NCBI GenBank assembly: GCA_903907745.1
Contig: CAIVPF010000159.1
Coordinates: 1-54,689, forward strand
Direction of reading: 5' to 3'
Length of the DNA stretch: 54,689 nt
From: an uncultured Cytophagaceae bacterium
Lineage (GTDB): Bacteria; Bacteroidota; Bacteroidia; Cytophagales; Spirosomataceae
Below the pieces are notes generated by a model. That model was not told the DNA's origin. It did not search any database and saw nothing but the letters and a program-made list of their open reading frames with translations. Below, piece by piece: positions 18,323 through 26,449 of this stretch (positions are counted from its first letter, which is position 1; each line of letters opens with the position of its first letter). A program made the position numbers and the translations under genes.

Positions 18323-19159
18323 ATGAAGTACAAAATTGCCATGAACACCCTGGTTTACGGACCAGATATGAACGAATCCATTATTCAGCATTTGTCCTAC
18401 ATCAAGGACGTAGGCTACGATGGCGTCGAAATCCCCATTTTTGTGACAGCCATGGATTATTGGAAACCTTGGAAGGCGGAAATTGATCGCCTCGGTTTGG
18501 AGGTTTTCACCGTGACCTTTTTAGGTGCGGATATGAATACCATTTCATCAGATTCTGCGGTACGCCAAAAAGGCATCGATTTTCTTAAAGAAGCTGTGGA
18601 TGTCACAGCCTATTTAGGCGCGTCCTATTTGTCGGGCCCTTTCCATTCCGCCTTGTCTGTATTTTCAGGCGCGGCGCCGGTCCAACAAGAACTGGATTGG
18701 TCCAAAGAAAGCATGTTAGCCGTCGCAGAACATGCGCAGAAAAAAGGGGTCATCCTAGGCTTAGAATATTTAAATCGCTTTGAGAATTACGTGGTTAGTA
18801 ACGCGGATCAATTGTACGCTTTGGTGAAAGCCATCAATCATCCCAATGTGAAAATCATGTTTGATACCTTCCATGCGCACATCGAGGAATTTAATACCGG
18901 TGAGGCCATGGTCCGCATTGCGGATGAAGTGGGTCATATCCAATTATCGGAAAGTACGCGCGCCACCTTAGGCGAGGGTCAGGTGCATTGGGACAATGTC
19001 TTCGATGGTCTTTCGCGGATGAATTATTCAGGTTGGTTAGTCGTGGAGGCATTCACGCCTTTGTTGCCAGCGGCTTGTATCTGGCGTAAAAACTATACGA
19101 CCGAGGCGGAATTAGTCAAAAAGAGTTACGAACATATTCAAAAGTATGTAGGAGTATAA
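18323..19159 (+). CDS. Sugar phosphate isomerase/epimerase-family TIM-barrel enzyme
   Basis: 278 residues, no signal peptide. It is a xylose-isomerase-like TIM barrel (PF01261) close in layout to ketose 3-epimerases, with YDGVEIPIF, LGASYLSGPFHSA, LGLEYLNRFENYVV, IMFDTFHAHIEE and WLVVEAF. The predicted divalent-metal ligands are Glu148, Asp181 and Glu242. The fourth position, His in D-tagatose/D-psicose epimerases, is Gln207 in GHIQLSE, as in hydroxypyruvate-isomerase-type members. It may interconvert keto sugars or act as a lyase on 3-keto-sugar compounds; related barrels do this beside Gfo/Idh/MocA enzymes. It is the only clearly cytoplasmic product of this operon, suggesting it acts on an imported product of the exported oxidoreductases. 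Confidence 0.85.
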   Translation: MKYKIAMNTLVYGPDMNESIIQHLSYIKDVGYDGVEIPIFVTAMDYWKPWKAEIDRLGLEVFTVTFLGADMNTISSDSAVRQKGIDFLKEAVDVTAYLGASYLSGPFHSALSVFSGAAPVQQELDWSKESMLAVAEHAQKKGVILGLEYLNRFENYVVSNADQLYALVKAINHPNVKIMFDTFHAHIEEFNTGEAMVRIADEVGHIQLSESTRATLGEGQVHWDNVFDGLSRMNYSGWLVVEAFTPLLPAACIWRKNYTTEAELVKKSYEHIQKYVGV

Positions 19160-19170
19160 ACGAATTTGCT

Positions 19171-20577
19171 ATGAAAAATAATCGTCGGGATTTTCTAAAA
19201 TTGAGCGGCCTTGGGGCTGTTGGCATGACCCATAACTGGTCAACCAAAACCACCGATATGGCACAAGCGCCGATGTCGGTGGCGCCGAAACAAATTTTTA
19301 ATATGTCGGGCTACGCAGCTCCGAAATTGGACGTCGTTCGAATCGGTTTTATCGGTTTAGGAAATCGGGGTTCAGGAGCCATTACGCGGGTGAACCGCAT
19401 CGATGGCGTTCAGACCATCGCGATTTGTGACATACGTCCTGAAAAGGCGCAGGCGGGAGCGAAGGCTTTGAAAAAAATGAATATTGAGCCAGTCGTGTAC
19501 ACGGAAAAGGAGGAGGCTTGGAAGGAAATGTGCCAGCGGGATGATATTGATTTGATTTACATCTGCACGCCTTGGTACTTACACACGCCCATGGCAGTCT
19601 ATGCGATGAAGCAAGGAAAACATGTGGCGATTGAGGTACCGGCGGCGACGACCTTGGATGAATGTTGGCAATTAGTGGAGACATCTGAAAAGACGAAGAA
19701 ACATTGTATGATGTTGGAAAACTGTTGCTACGATTTCTTCGAGTTATTGACCTTAAACATGGCTCGCCAAGGCTATTTCGGTGAACTTTTACACGTGGAA
19801 GGAGCCTATATTCATGATTTATTGAGCGCGAATTTTAAGCAAAATCAGTATTATGACAATTGGCGTTTGAAGGCGAATTTGCGTAATGGTAATTTATACC
19901 CGACGCATGGTTTAGGGCCGATTTGTCAGTTGCTAAATATTAATCGGGGCGATCAAATGGATTATTTGGTTTCCATGCAATCCAACGATTTTTCGATGCA
20001 CAATATGGCGGTGGAGCTTTCTGAAAAGGATCCCTATTACAAGACATTTGTAGACAAAACCTTCCGGGGTAATATGAATACTACCACCATCAAAACGAAC
20101 AAAGGCAAAACGATCATGGTTCAGCATGATGTGTCTAGTCCACGCCCTTATTCGCGCATTCATTTATTGAGTGGAACGAATGGGGTAGCGATGAAATACC
20201 CTGAGCCTCGCATTTCGGATCACCATCATGAATGGGTGAAGCCGGAGCAAATGGCGGAATTAGAGAAAAAATACGCTCCGCCGATCGTTGCGAAAATTGG
20301 TGAATTAGCCAAGCAAATCGGTGGCCATGGCGGCATGGATTTCATGATGGATTGGCGCTTAATCGATTGCTTGCGCAATGGATTGCCTTTAGATCAGGAT
20401 GTGTATGACGCGGCGGCTTGGAGTTCGATTGTGCCTTTGAGCGAAATGTCGGTGAATAATCGATCTAAATCGATCGACATCCCTGATTTCACCCGTGGTT
20501 CATGGAAAAGCAACGCGCCTTTGGATAATACCTTGAGTCAAGGAGGAACAACGGGGGTGAAGGTAGTCAAGAGTTAA
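19171..20577 (+). CDS. Tat-exported Gfo/Idh/MocA protein resembling GH109 alpha-N-acetylgalactosaminidase
   Basis: 468 residues. NNRRDFLKLSGLGAVGM is a twin-arginine signal. The NAD-binding motif is FIGLGNRGSGAI. The segments CTPWYLHTPMAVYAMKQGKHVAIEVPAATTLDECW and MMLENCCYDFFELLTLNMARQG, continuing to FGELLHVEGAYIHDL, recall GH109 glycosidases. Those cleave terminal alpha-GalNAc by an NAD-dependent oxidation-elimination-addition cycle at C3 with recycling of the cofactor. The activity would be periplasmic. It is the last gene of the operon and is closed by a terminator at 20605. With a sialidase in the same window, mucin-type or similar glycoprotein glycans are a plausible substrate. The exact specificity is not provable here, because GH109-like sequences include enzymes for other sugars. 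Confidence 0.78.
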   Translation: MKNNRRDFLKLSGLGAVGMTHNWSTKTTDMAQAPMSVAPKQIFNMSGYAAPKLDVVRIGFIGLGNRGSGAITRVNRIDGVQTIAICDIRPEKAQAGAKALKKMNIEPVVYTEKEEAWKEMCQRDDIDLIYICTPWYLHTPMAVYAMKQGKHVAIEVPAATTLDECWQLVETSEKTKKHCMMLENCCYDFFELLTLNMARQGYFGELLHVEGAYIHDLLSANFKQNQYYDNWRLKANLRNGNLYPTHGLGPICQLLNINRGDQMDYLVSMQSNDFSMHNMAVELSEKDPYYKTFVDKTFRGNMNTTTIKTNKGKTIMVQHDVSSPRPYSRIHLLSGTNGVAMKYPEPRISDHHHEWVKPEQMAELEKKYAPPIVAKIGELAKQIGGHGGMDFMMDWRLIDCLRNGLPLDQDVYDAAAWSSIVPLSEMSVNNRSKSIDIPDFTRGSWKSNAPLDNTLSQGGTTGVKVVKS

Positions 20578-20604
20578 ATTACCTTAAACGCAAAAACTAA
20601 AAAG

Positions 20605-20637
20605 AAAGCACGAAGAAATTCGTGCTTTTATTTTTTA
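20605..20637. terminator. Bidirectional terminator between GH109-like gene and DEAD-box helicase
   Basis: AAAGCACGAA (20605-20614) pairs with TTCGTGCTTT (20619-20628) over a GAAA loop. T-rich stretches follow on the plus strand, and the complement gives a T-rich stretch on the minus strand. It lies between two convergent genes and can serve both. Confidence 0.85.
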
Positions 20638-20668
20638 TGCAGAAAAATGGCTGTCTCCGATGAGTTCC

Positions 20669-21895
20669 CTAGCTCTTTTTTTTCCAGGGTTTTTTCCCGT
20701 TTTTAAAGGGTTTTCCTTTGCCTTCTGGTCGAGGAGAGGAGGCAGGATTATAGGTTGGCACTTCGCCAAATTCCTCTGGTACTTGCGCTTTTTCTACTTC
20801 TTTTTCTAATAGGGTTTCGATGACGGCGAATTTTCGTTGTTCAGTCGGACTGATAAAGGTATACGCCGTTCCTTGGCTCTGCGCACGTGCGGTCCGACCG
20901 ATCCGGTGGATATAATCTTCTCCGTCGTTCGGCACATCGTAATTGATGACTAATTCGATTTCATCGATGTCGATTCCCCGACTCAAAATATCTGTCGCCA
21001 CCAATATCGTAAGATTTTTATTTCTAAAATCTTGTAATACTTTTTCCCTTTGGTCTTGTTGGAGATCTGAATGTATTTCTTCCACCTTAAATCGGGCACG
21101 TTTTAATTCAGAGGCTAATTGCTTCACATTCTGCTTTTTAGAGCAAAATATGATCACGCGCGTATAGTCCTTCAGTTTTAAAATATGCTTGATCAGCGGG
21201 GCTTTTTGGTTTTCAAAAACGACAAAGGCCTTCTGAACGATTTGCTCTGGCGGTTTCGACACGGCGATGTTAATTTCCACCGGTTCGTTCAATAATTTCC
21301 GGGCCAAATCCCGCATTTTATGTGGCATCGTGGCGGAGAAAAGCAGATTTTGCCGTTCTGGCGCTAGGAAGGAAATGATCTTCATGAGCTCGTCTTGGAA
21401 TCCCATGTCGAGCATGCGATCTGCCTCATCTAAGACCAAATATTTCACTTCTTTTAAATTCACATAGCCCATGTTTAAATGGGCAATCATCCGTCCTGGT
21501 GTGCAAACTACCATGTCGACGCCGCTGGTAAGGGCTGTTTTTTCGGTGGTAAAGGAATTTCCATCCCCACCTCCATATACGGCGATGCACGAGACATTGG
21601 TGAAATAGCCGAGGCCTTCCATGTTATCCGCAATCTGAATGGCTAATTCCCTGGTGGGAACGATGATTAAGGCATTGATTTTATTTTCATCATGGGGTTC
21701 CGTGATGATTTTATGAATGATGGGCAATAAAAATGCGCCCGTTTTACCTGTTCCAGTTTGCGCGGAGGCGATAATATCACGGCCAGCGAGAATAGGTAGG
21801 ATCACTTGTTCTTGTACAGGGGTTGCCTGTTTGTAGCCCATCGAGTCGATGCCCGCTAATAATGTATCTGTTAATCCGAGTTCTTTGAATGTCAA
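20669..21895 (-). CDS. DEAD-box ATP-dependent RNA helicase (RhlE-like)
   Basis: 408 residues. All DEAD-box motifs are seen in order: TPVQEQVILPILAGRD (Q motif), ASAQTGTGKT (I), VPTRELAIQ (Ia), TPGRMIAHL (Ib), VLDEADRMLDMGF (II), FSATMP (III), IIFCSKKQNVKQLA (IV), LVATDILSRGIDID (V) and YIHRIGRTARA (VI). A short basic tail rich in Lys, Gly and Pro follows (about 375-408), as in RhlE-type proteins that act in ribosome assembly and RNA remodelling. The core is complete and the length is normal for small members. The gene is transcribed alone, divergent from the aldolase gene across a 95-base gap with an inverted repeat. Confidence 0.93.
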   Translation of the reverse strand: MTFKELGLTDTLLAGIDSMGYKQATPVQEQVILPILAGRDIIASAQTGTGKTGAFLLPIIHKIITEPHDENKINALIIVPTRELAIQIADNMEGLGYFTNVSCIAVYGGGDGNSFTTEKTALTSGVDMVVCTPGRMIAHLNMGYVNLKEVKYLVLDEADRMLDMGFQDELMKIISFLAPERQNLLFSATMPHKMRDLARKLLNEPVEINIAVSKPPEQIVQKAFVVFENQKAPLIKHILKLKDYTRVIIFCSKKQNVKQLASELKRARFKVEEIHSDLQQDQREKVLQDFRNKNLTILVATDILSRGIDIDEIELVINYDVPNDGEDYIHRIGRTARAQSQGTAYTFISPTEQRKFAVIETLLEKEVEKAQVPEEFGEVPTYNPASSPRPEGKGKPFKNGKKPWKKKS

Positions 21896-21990
21896 AATAA
21901 ATTGTATAAATGAATTTTATAAAATTAGCTAATTTTAGCTAGCTTTGAGCTAATTCATTGAATATTAAACCTATTTAACCAAAAAACGCT
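21896..21990. promoter_or_regulatory. Divergent promoter with inverted repeat and TAnnTTTG element
   Basis: TAGCTTTG at 21940-21947 matches the Bacteroidota -7 consensus for the plus-strand operon. It lies inside an inverted repeat with AATTAGCT (21923-21930) and AGCTAATT (21948-21955), plus an internal TTAGCTAGC. TAAACCTAT follows at 21966-21974. An operator overlapping the promoter is a reasonable reading, but no regulator is encoded beside it. Confidence 0.45.
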
Positions 21991-22824
21991 ATGGTCGGTC
22001 AGGACTTTCGGCATGCCTTGCATGCGGGCAATCGGGTGTATGGAACGCTGATCACCAACACGTCCCCCAAGATGTTTGATTCGGTCCTAAGTCTTGGATT
22101 GGATTTTGTGTTTTTATGTACGGAACATTCAACCTATAATCCGGAGACATTGAGCTGGATGTGTCGGGCCTTCAAAGCCGCCGGTATCAATCCCGTCGTG
22201 CGCATCTTAGAACCGAGTCCCTTTTTAGCAACCCAAGCCCTGGATGCCGGTGCATGTAGCGTTCTAGTTCCTTATGTAGAAGATGTGGAGGATGTCTTGG
22301 CTTTAATTGGGGCCGTCAAATACCGACCCTTAAAAGGTAAAAAATTACAAAGAATCTTGCATGGTGATGAGACATTGTCTGCGGAAATGCAAGCTTACAT
22401 ATTGGCTCATAACCGACATAACTCCTTGTTAATCAATATCGAAAGCCCAACGGGCGTTCAAAATTTAGATACTTTTTTATCATATAAGGCCCCTGGTGGC
22501 TCAGGGGTAGATGGCATTGTTTTGGGTCCGCATGACTTATCGACTTCCTATGAGATGCCAGAAAAATATGCCTCGGAAGAATTTTTGAGACTGAGTCGGG
22601 GCATCATTCAAGATACGCGGGCTAAGGGCGTCGCGGCTGGGGGGCATACGGGATATCGAAATAGTTTGGATTTGTCGATCGACTGGGCCCAACATGGGGC
22701 CAACATCATCCTGCATTGTTCTGATTTCTATTTTGCCGCTGATAAAGCGCAACATGATTTTAATCGCATCAAAAATTCCCTCGGCGAATCCTCAACTAAT
22801 TCCACGAGTCAAGAAAGTATCTAA
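21991..22824 (+). CDS. HpcH/HpaI-family aldolase
   Basis: 277 residues, cytoplasmic. It has the class II pyruvate-type aldolase signatures of the HpcH/HpaI family (PF03328): LDFVFLCTEHSTYNPETL near the N-terminus, ACSVLVPYVEDVEDVLALIGAVKY, the metal-binding Glu in LLINIESPTGVQNLD, and the Asp in GIVLGPHDLSTSYEMP. Related enzymes split 2-keto-3-deoxy acids or 4-hydroxy-2-ketoacids to pyruvate plus an aldehyde. The substrate is unknown. It heads a plus-strand operon with two secreted glycosidase-like proteins and a phosphoesterase, so a keto-deoxy sugar acid from glycan breakdown is plausible. The gap to the next gene is 11 bases. The C-terminal tail after residue 262 is Ser/Thr-rich and not conserved-looking. 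Confidence 0.87.
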   Translation: MVGQDFRHALHAGNRVYGTLITNTSPKMFDSVLSLGLDFVFLCTEHSTYNPETLSWMCRAFKAAGINPVVRILEPSPFLATQALDAGACSVLVPYVEDVEDVLALIGAVKYRPLKGKKLQRILHGDETLSAEMQAYILAHNRHNSLLINIESPTGVQNLDTFLSYKAPGGSGVDGIVLGPHDLSTSYEMPEKYASEEFLRLSRGIIQDTRAKGVAAGGHTGYRNSLDLSIDWAQHGANIILHCSDFYFAADKAQHDFNRIKNSLGESSTNSTSQESI

Positions 22825-22835
22825 ACCCATAGCGC

Positions 22836-25142
22836 ATGAAAAAATGTAGCATTCTATTCTTTTTGAGCTTTTTTTGCTTTCCCATCTTCGCTCAGCTCAT
22901 CGATCTAAGTAAGTCGACTTTGCTCGTTTCAAATTCCATCAAGCTACAACAGCGAGCTACCTATGTGCGGGTCCTTCAGGAAGAAATCCGCCTTCGAACG
23001 TCGCTAAACCTCCCGATCAGCGCGGGAAAATCTCCGCACATCGCCTTGGCTTTAAGCAGTGATCAGGCGGTGGACGGCTACCCCTTACCTGCACTTCCGG
23101 TGAATTCACCAGCCCGAAAAAAAGAGGGATTTGCGATGGTTCAATCAGGAGAAGTCCTATGGCTTATCGGCGCGGATGAACGGGGCGTTTTATTTGCCAT
23201 CGGGGCGTTTTTGCGCCAGGCGAATTTGACGAAGTTAAAAATACAATTTGACAAAAAAGACGAGATTCAAAGCGCACCGGCCTATGCTTTGCGGGGCCAT
23301 CAATTAGGCTATCGAAATACGGCCAATTCCTGGGATGCTTGGGATTTTACACAATACGAGCGATACATTCGTGAATTGGCCCTTTTTGGGACGAATGCCA
23401 TCGAAAATATACCCTTCCAAGATGGCGCGCCAGGTCCGCATATGAAGATTCCGCGGGATGAGATGAACCTAAAGATGAGCGAAATCTGTCGGGATTATGG
23501 CCTCGAATATTGGGTTTGGACGCCGGGCGACGTGGATTTATCGGATCCGGTGAAGTTCAAGGAAGAGGTGCGCCAACATGCCGAATTTTATAAAAAATGT
23601 CCCCAATTAGACGGCGTATTTTTCCCAGGCGGAGATCCAGGAAGCAACCATCCCAAAGATGTAATGCCCTTCTTAAAAGCCATCGCGGCGGAATTGAAAA
23701 TTTCCCATCCCAAAGCCGGCATATGGATTTCTTTGCAAGGATTCAGCGATGCTGATGTGAATTATTTTTATGCGTATTTGACGAAAAATCGGCCGGATTG
23801 GTTGACCGGCGTCGTCTCAGGGCCCAGTAGTCCCGACATGGCGAATACTCGCTTCCGTTTACCCAAGCAATACAAACACCGGCATTATCCGGATTTGACG
23901 CATACGGTGCGTTGTCAATATCCGACGGAAAACTGGGATCAGGCCTTTGCCTTAACGGAGGGTCGTGAAGTATCGAATCCGCAACCCTATTATTATGCGA
24001 AGGTTCACAATCGCTATGCGGAGCTGACCGATGGTTTTTTGGCCTATTCGGATGGCGTCCATGATGATGTGAATAAGGTGGTTTGGAGCCAAATGGCTTG
24101 GGATCCGACCAAAGATGTGCGCGAGGTGATGGTCGAATATGCCCGTTTCTTTTTCGGTTCGGGGGTAGCGGAAGCGGCGGCGGATGGGGTGTTGGCTTTG
24201 GAGCGCAATTGGGTAGGACCCGTGGAAGAAAATGGGGGGATCGAGACGACATTTGCTTTTTGGCAAAATTTGGAAATGAAAAATCGTGATCTGGCGGCGA
24301 ATTGGCGCTGGCAACAAATCGTCATGCGCGCCTATTACGATACCTATGTGAAACGAAGAAAAGCATATGAACAACTATTGGAAAAACAAGCCAATGTCAT
24401 CTTAGCCAATGCCAAGGAATTAGGCGCGGAAAAGGCCATAGAATTAGCGCTTGCGAAGGTCAATGAAGCGGATCAAAAACGGCTTCATCCGGAATTACGT
24501 CAAAAAATAGTTGACTATTGTGCCGCACTATTTAAGTCGATCGGCATGCAAACCAGCGTGCCTTTATATCAGGCCTCTGGCGCGGAACGTGGGGCGATTT
24601 TGGATTTCATTGATTATCCCTTGAATAACCGTTGGTGGCTCGCCGACGAATTCGAGAAAATCAAAAAAATGCCTTCTGAAGAGCAAAAATTAGCGCGTAT
24701 ACATGTGTTAGCCACTTGGGAAAACCCGGGCCCTGGTAGTTATTATGACAATATTTCGGATTTATCGAAAGGCCCGCGTGTGAAAACACGGACGGAGGAT
24801 GCGACGGATGTGTTATGGGAAAATAACGGGATGAGTCGGAAGCGTTTATCGACCCAGCTCTACCAAAATTTCCCCAAATTAGACTATGCGGATTTAGATC
24901 CCAATGGACAATACCTCATTCGGATTTCGGGATATGGGGACGCGCTATTGCGCGTAGATGGGGAGCGGATCGAGCCCACGGCCTATCCCAAAGGTTTTGA
25001 GGAATTCAAAGAATTTCCATTAAGTCCCAAATATGTGAGTGATGGGAAATTGTCGATTAGCTTTGATGAGCCAGAGGAATCGCATTTAAATTGGCGTCAG
25101 CATTCTAAGGTTTTTGATATATGGGTCTTAAAAATCAATTAA
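22836..25142 (+). CDS. Secreted glycoside-hydrolase-like protein (GH20/GH67-type N-terminal domain plus TIM barrel)
   Basis: 768 residues with a signal peptide (MKKCSILFFLSFFCFPIFAQ). Residues about 25-150 resemble the alpha/beta domain that precedes the barrel in GH20 and GH67 enzymes, with IALALSSDQAVDGYPL and VLWLIGADERGVLFAIGAFLRQ. A barrel-like region follows (about 155-420) with YALRGHQLGYRNTANSWD, YERYIRELALFGTNAIENIPF, YGLEYWVWTPGD, LDGVFFPGGDPGSNHP and GIWISLQGF, then a helical domain and a C-terminal beta domain. Acidic residues in the barrel are candidates for catalysis, but I cannot assign a known family or catalytic pair. It overlaps the next gene by 22 bases. I am sure it is a secreted carbohydrate-active-type protein, not of its reaction. 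Confidence 0.75.
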   Translation: MKKCSILFFLSFFCFPIFAQLIDLSKSTLLVSNSIKLQQRATYVRVLQEEIRLRTSLNLPISAGKSPHIALALSSDQAVDGYPLPALPVNSPARKKEGFAMVQSGEVLWLIGADERGVLFAIGAFLRQANLTKLKIQFDKKDEIQSAPAYALRGHQLGYRNTANSWDAWDFTQYERYIRELALFGTNAIENIPFQDGAPGPHMKIPRDEMNLKMSEICRDYGLEYWVWTPGDVDLSDPVKFKEEVRQHAEFYKKCPQLDGVFFPGGDPGSNHPKDVMPFLKAIAAELKISHPKAGIWISLQGFSDADVNYFYAYLTKNRPDWLTGVVSGPSSPDMANTRFRLPKQYKHRHYPDLTHTVRCQYPTENWDQAFALTEGREVSNPQPYYYAKVHNRYAELTDGFLAYSDGVHDDVNKVVWSQMAWDPTKDVREVMVEYARFFFGSGVAEAAADGVLALERNWVGPVEENGGIETTFAFWQNLEMKNRDLAANWRWQQIVMRAYYDTYVKRRKAYEQLLEKQANVILANAKELGAEKAIELALAKVNEADQKRLHPELRQKIVDYCAALFKSIGMQTSVPLYQASGAERGAILDFIDYPLNNRWWLADEFEKIKKMPSEEQKLARIHVLATWENPGPGSYYDNISDLSKGPRVKTRTEDATDVLWENNGMSRKRLSTQLYQNFPKLDYADLDPNGQYLIRISGYGDALLRVDGERIEPTAYPKGFEEFKEFPLSPKYVSDGKLSISFDEPEESHLNWRQHSKVFDIWVLKIN

Positions 25143-26446
25143 TCCTCGGCCTATTTCTGCTCGGATTTTTTCCTGCCCTTTCGCAATCTAAATCATTGAT
25201 TTCAGAGGTGGATTTACAGTTTTTGCAGGGGATGGCGAAGGATGTCACGGAGGCATCTCGGATTTATCCGGGTCAAAAAATTAGCCAGGACTTTGGCCCT
25301 AATCAAACGGGTGGGGTGCTGATTCGTCCCGGTGGCAGGTCCAGTTATCCCGCATTTTGGATTCGGGATTATGCGATGTCCTTGGAGGCAGGATTTGTGA
25401 AAGCCTCTGAACAAAAGCATATGCTTCTTTTGACCGCCAAGACCCAAGCGGATCAAACAATGCAGACGAAGTGGGGCACGCAGATTCCAAAAGGGGCCAT
25501 CGCAGACCACATCCGGATCGATGATTCGGAGCCGATTTATTTTCCGGGCACCTATGATGCGTTTAATCAAGGGAAACCTGTTTGGGGCATGCAGCCGCCT
25601 TTTTGCGATGCCTATTTTTTTATTCATATGGCCTATTATTATGCAGTTCATGAAAAGCTAGGGAAGGTATTAAAGGAAAATAAGTTAGGTATCCGATTAA
25701 TTGATCGCTTGGAAATGGCTTTTGAATCGGTTCCTCAAGCCGAAAATAGTCCCTTGGTTTCGGTGACGGATGCGAATCGTGGTGTGGATTTTGGTTTTCG
25801 AGATGCGGTGTATATGACGGGGGATTTATGTTATTCGTCTTTATTGAAGTACCAAGCAGCCCGCCAATTAGCCGAAATGCAACGTGACCTCGGTGATTTA
25901 AAAAAATCCCAACACTATACGCGCATCGCTTTAGCGCTCAAAAAAGCTATTGCGGATCGTTTTCAACTTGATTCCGGATTTTTGAAAGCCAGTACGGGAA
26001 CCAGTGGGCAGGCGGATGTATGGGCGACGAGTTTGGCCCATCGGCTCGGTATTTTACCTAGGGCAACGGTTCAGAAAGCCTCTAAAAAATTGAATGATGG
26101 CTATGAAAAAGGCGATTTAAGTTATCGTGGAAATATTCGCCATATCTTACGAAGCGATGATTTCAGTGCGGAAACCGCCTGGGAAAAAAGCGAAGCAAAA
26201 AAGGATAGCTATCAAAATGGAGCCTATTGGGGTACACCGGTGGCTTGGGTGGCGAATCTGATGGCTGAGACGCGGGTTGATCTCGCAAAAAAACTTATCC
26301 AAGAATATATACATGAATTACGTGAAGGGGATTTCCGGAAAGGGGAGGGCTTTGGCGCTCCTTGGGAATGTTTCTCTCCTCAAAGCGCCCAAAATCCCGT
26401 TTATATGACTAGTGTTACCTGTCCTCTCATCGCATTAAAACCATAA
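25121..26446 (+). CDS. Secreted six-hairpin glycosidase-like protein
   Basis: 441 residues with a signal peptide (MGLKNQLILGLFLLGFFPALSQ). The start lies 22 bases inside the preceding gene and is supported by this signal. The sequence has the (alpha/alpha)6-barrel look of six-hairpin glycosidases: RPGGRSSYPAFWIRDYAMSLEAG with the typical WIRD, PPFCDAYFFIHMAYYYA, DFGFRDAVYMTGDLCYSSLLKYQAARQLAEM, QADVWATSLAHRLGIL and NGAYWGTPVAWVANLMA. Candidate acid and base residues are Asp in WIRD and Glu in PWECF, but this is a guess. It is probably co-transcribed with the GH20/GH67-like protein upstream and the phosphoesterase downstream, and would act on glycan in the periplasm or outside. Confidence 0.78.
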   Translation: MGLKNQLILGLFLLGFFPALSQSKSLISEVDLQFLQGMAKDVTEASRIYPGQKISQDFGPNQTGGVLIRPGGRSSYPAFWIRDYAMSLEAGFVKASEQKHMLLLTAKTQADQTMQTKWGTQIPKGAIADHIRIDDSEPIYFPGTYDAFNQGKPVWGMQPPFCDAYFFIHMAYYYAVHEKLGKVLKENKLGIRLIDRLEMAFESVPQAENSPLVSVTDANRGVDFGFRDAVYMTGDLCYSSLLKYQAARQLAEMQRDLGDLKKSQHYTRIALALKKAIADRFQLDSGFLKASTGTSGQADVWATSLAHRLGILPRATVQKASKKLNDGYEKGDLSYRGNIRHILRSDDFSAETAWEKSEAKKDSYQNGAYWGTPVAWVANLMAETRVDLAKKLIQEYIHELREGDFRKGEGFGAPWECFSPQSAQNPVYMTSVTCPLIALKP

Positions 26447-26449
26447 AAA

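Noticed and set aside
23743-24374. Open frames of 140 to 169 residues on the minus strand inside the GH20/GH67-like gene
   Set aside because: They are rich in His, Pro and Arg as expected from reverse reading, have no family features and lie opposite a well-supported gene.
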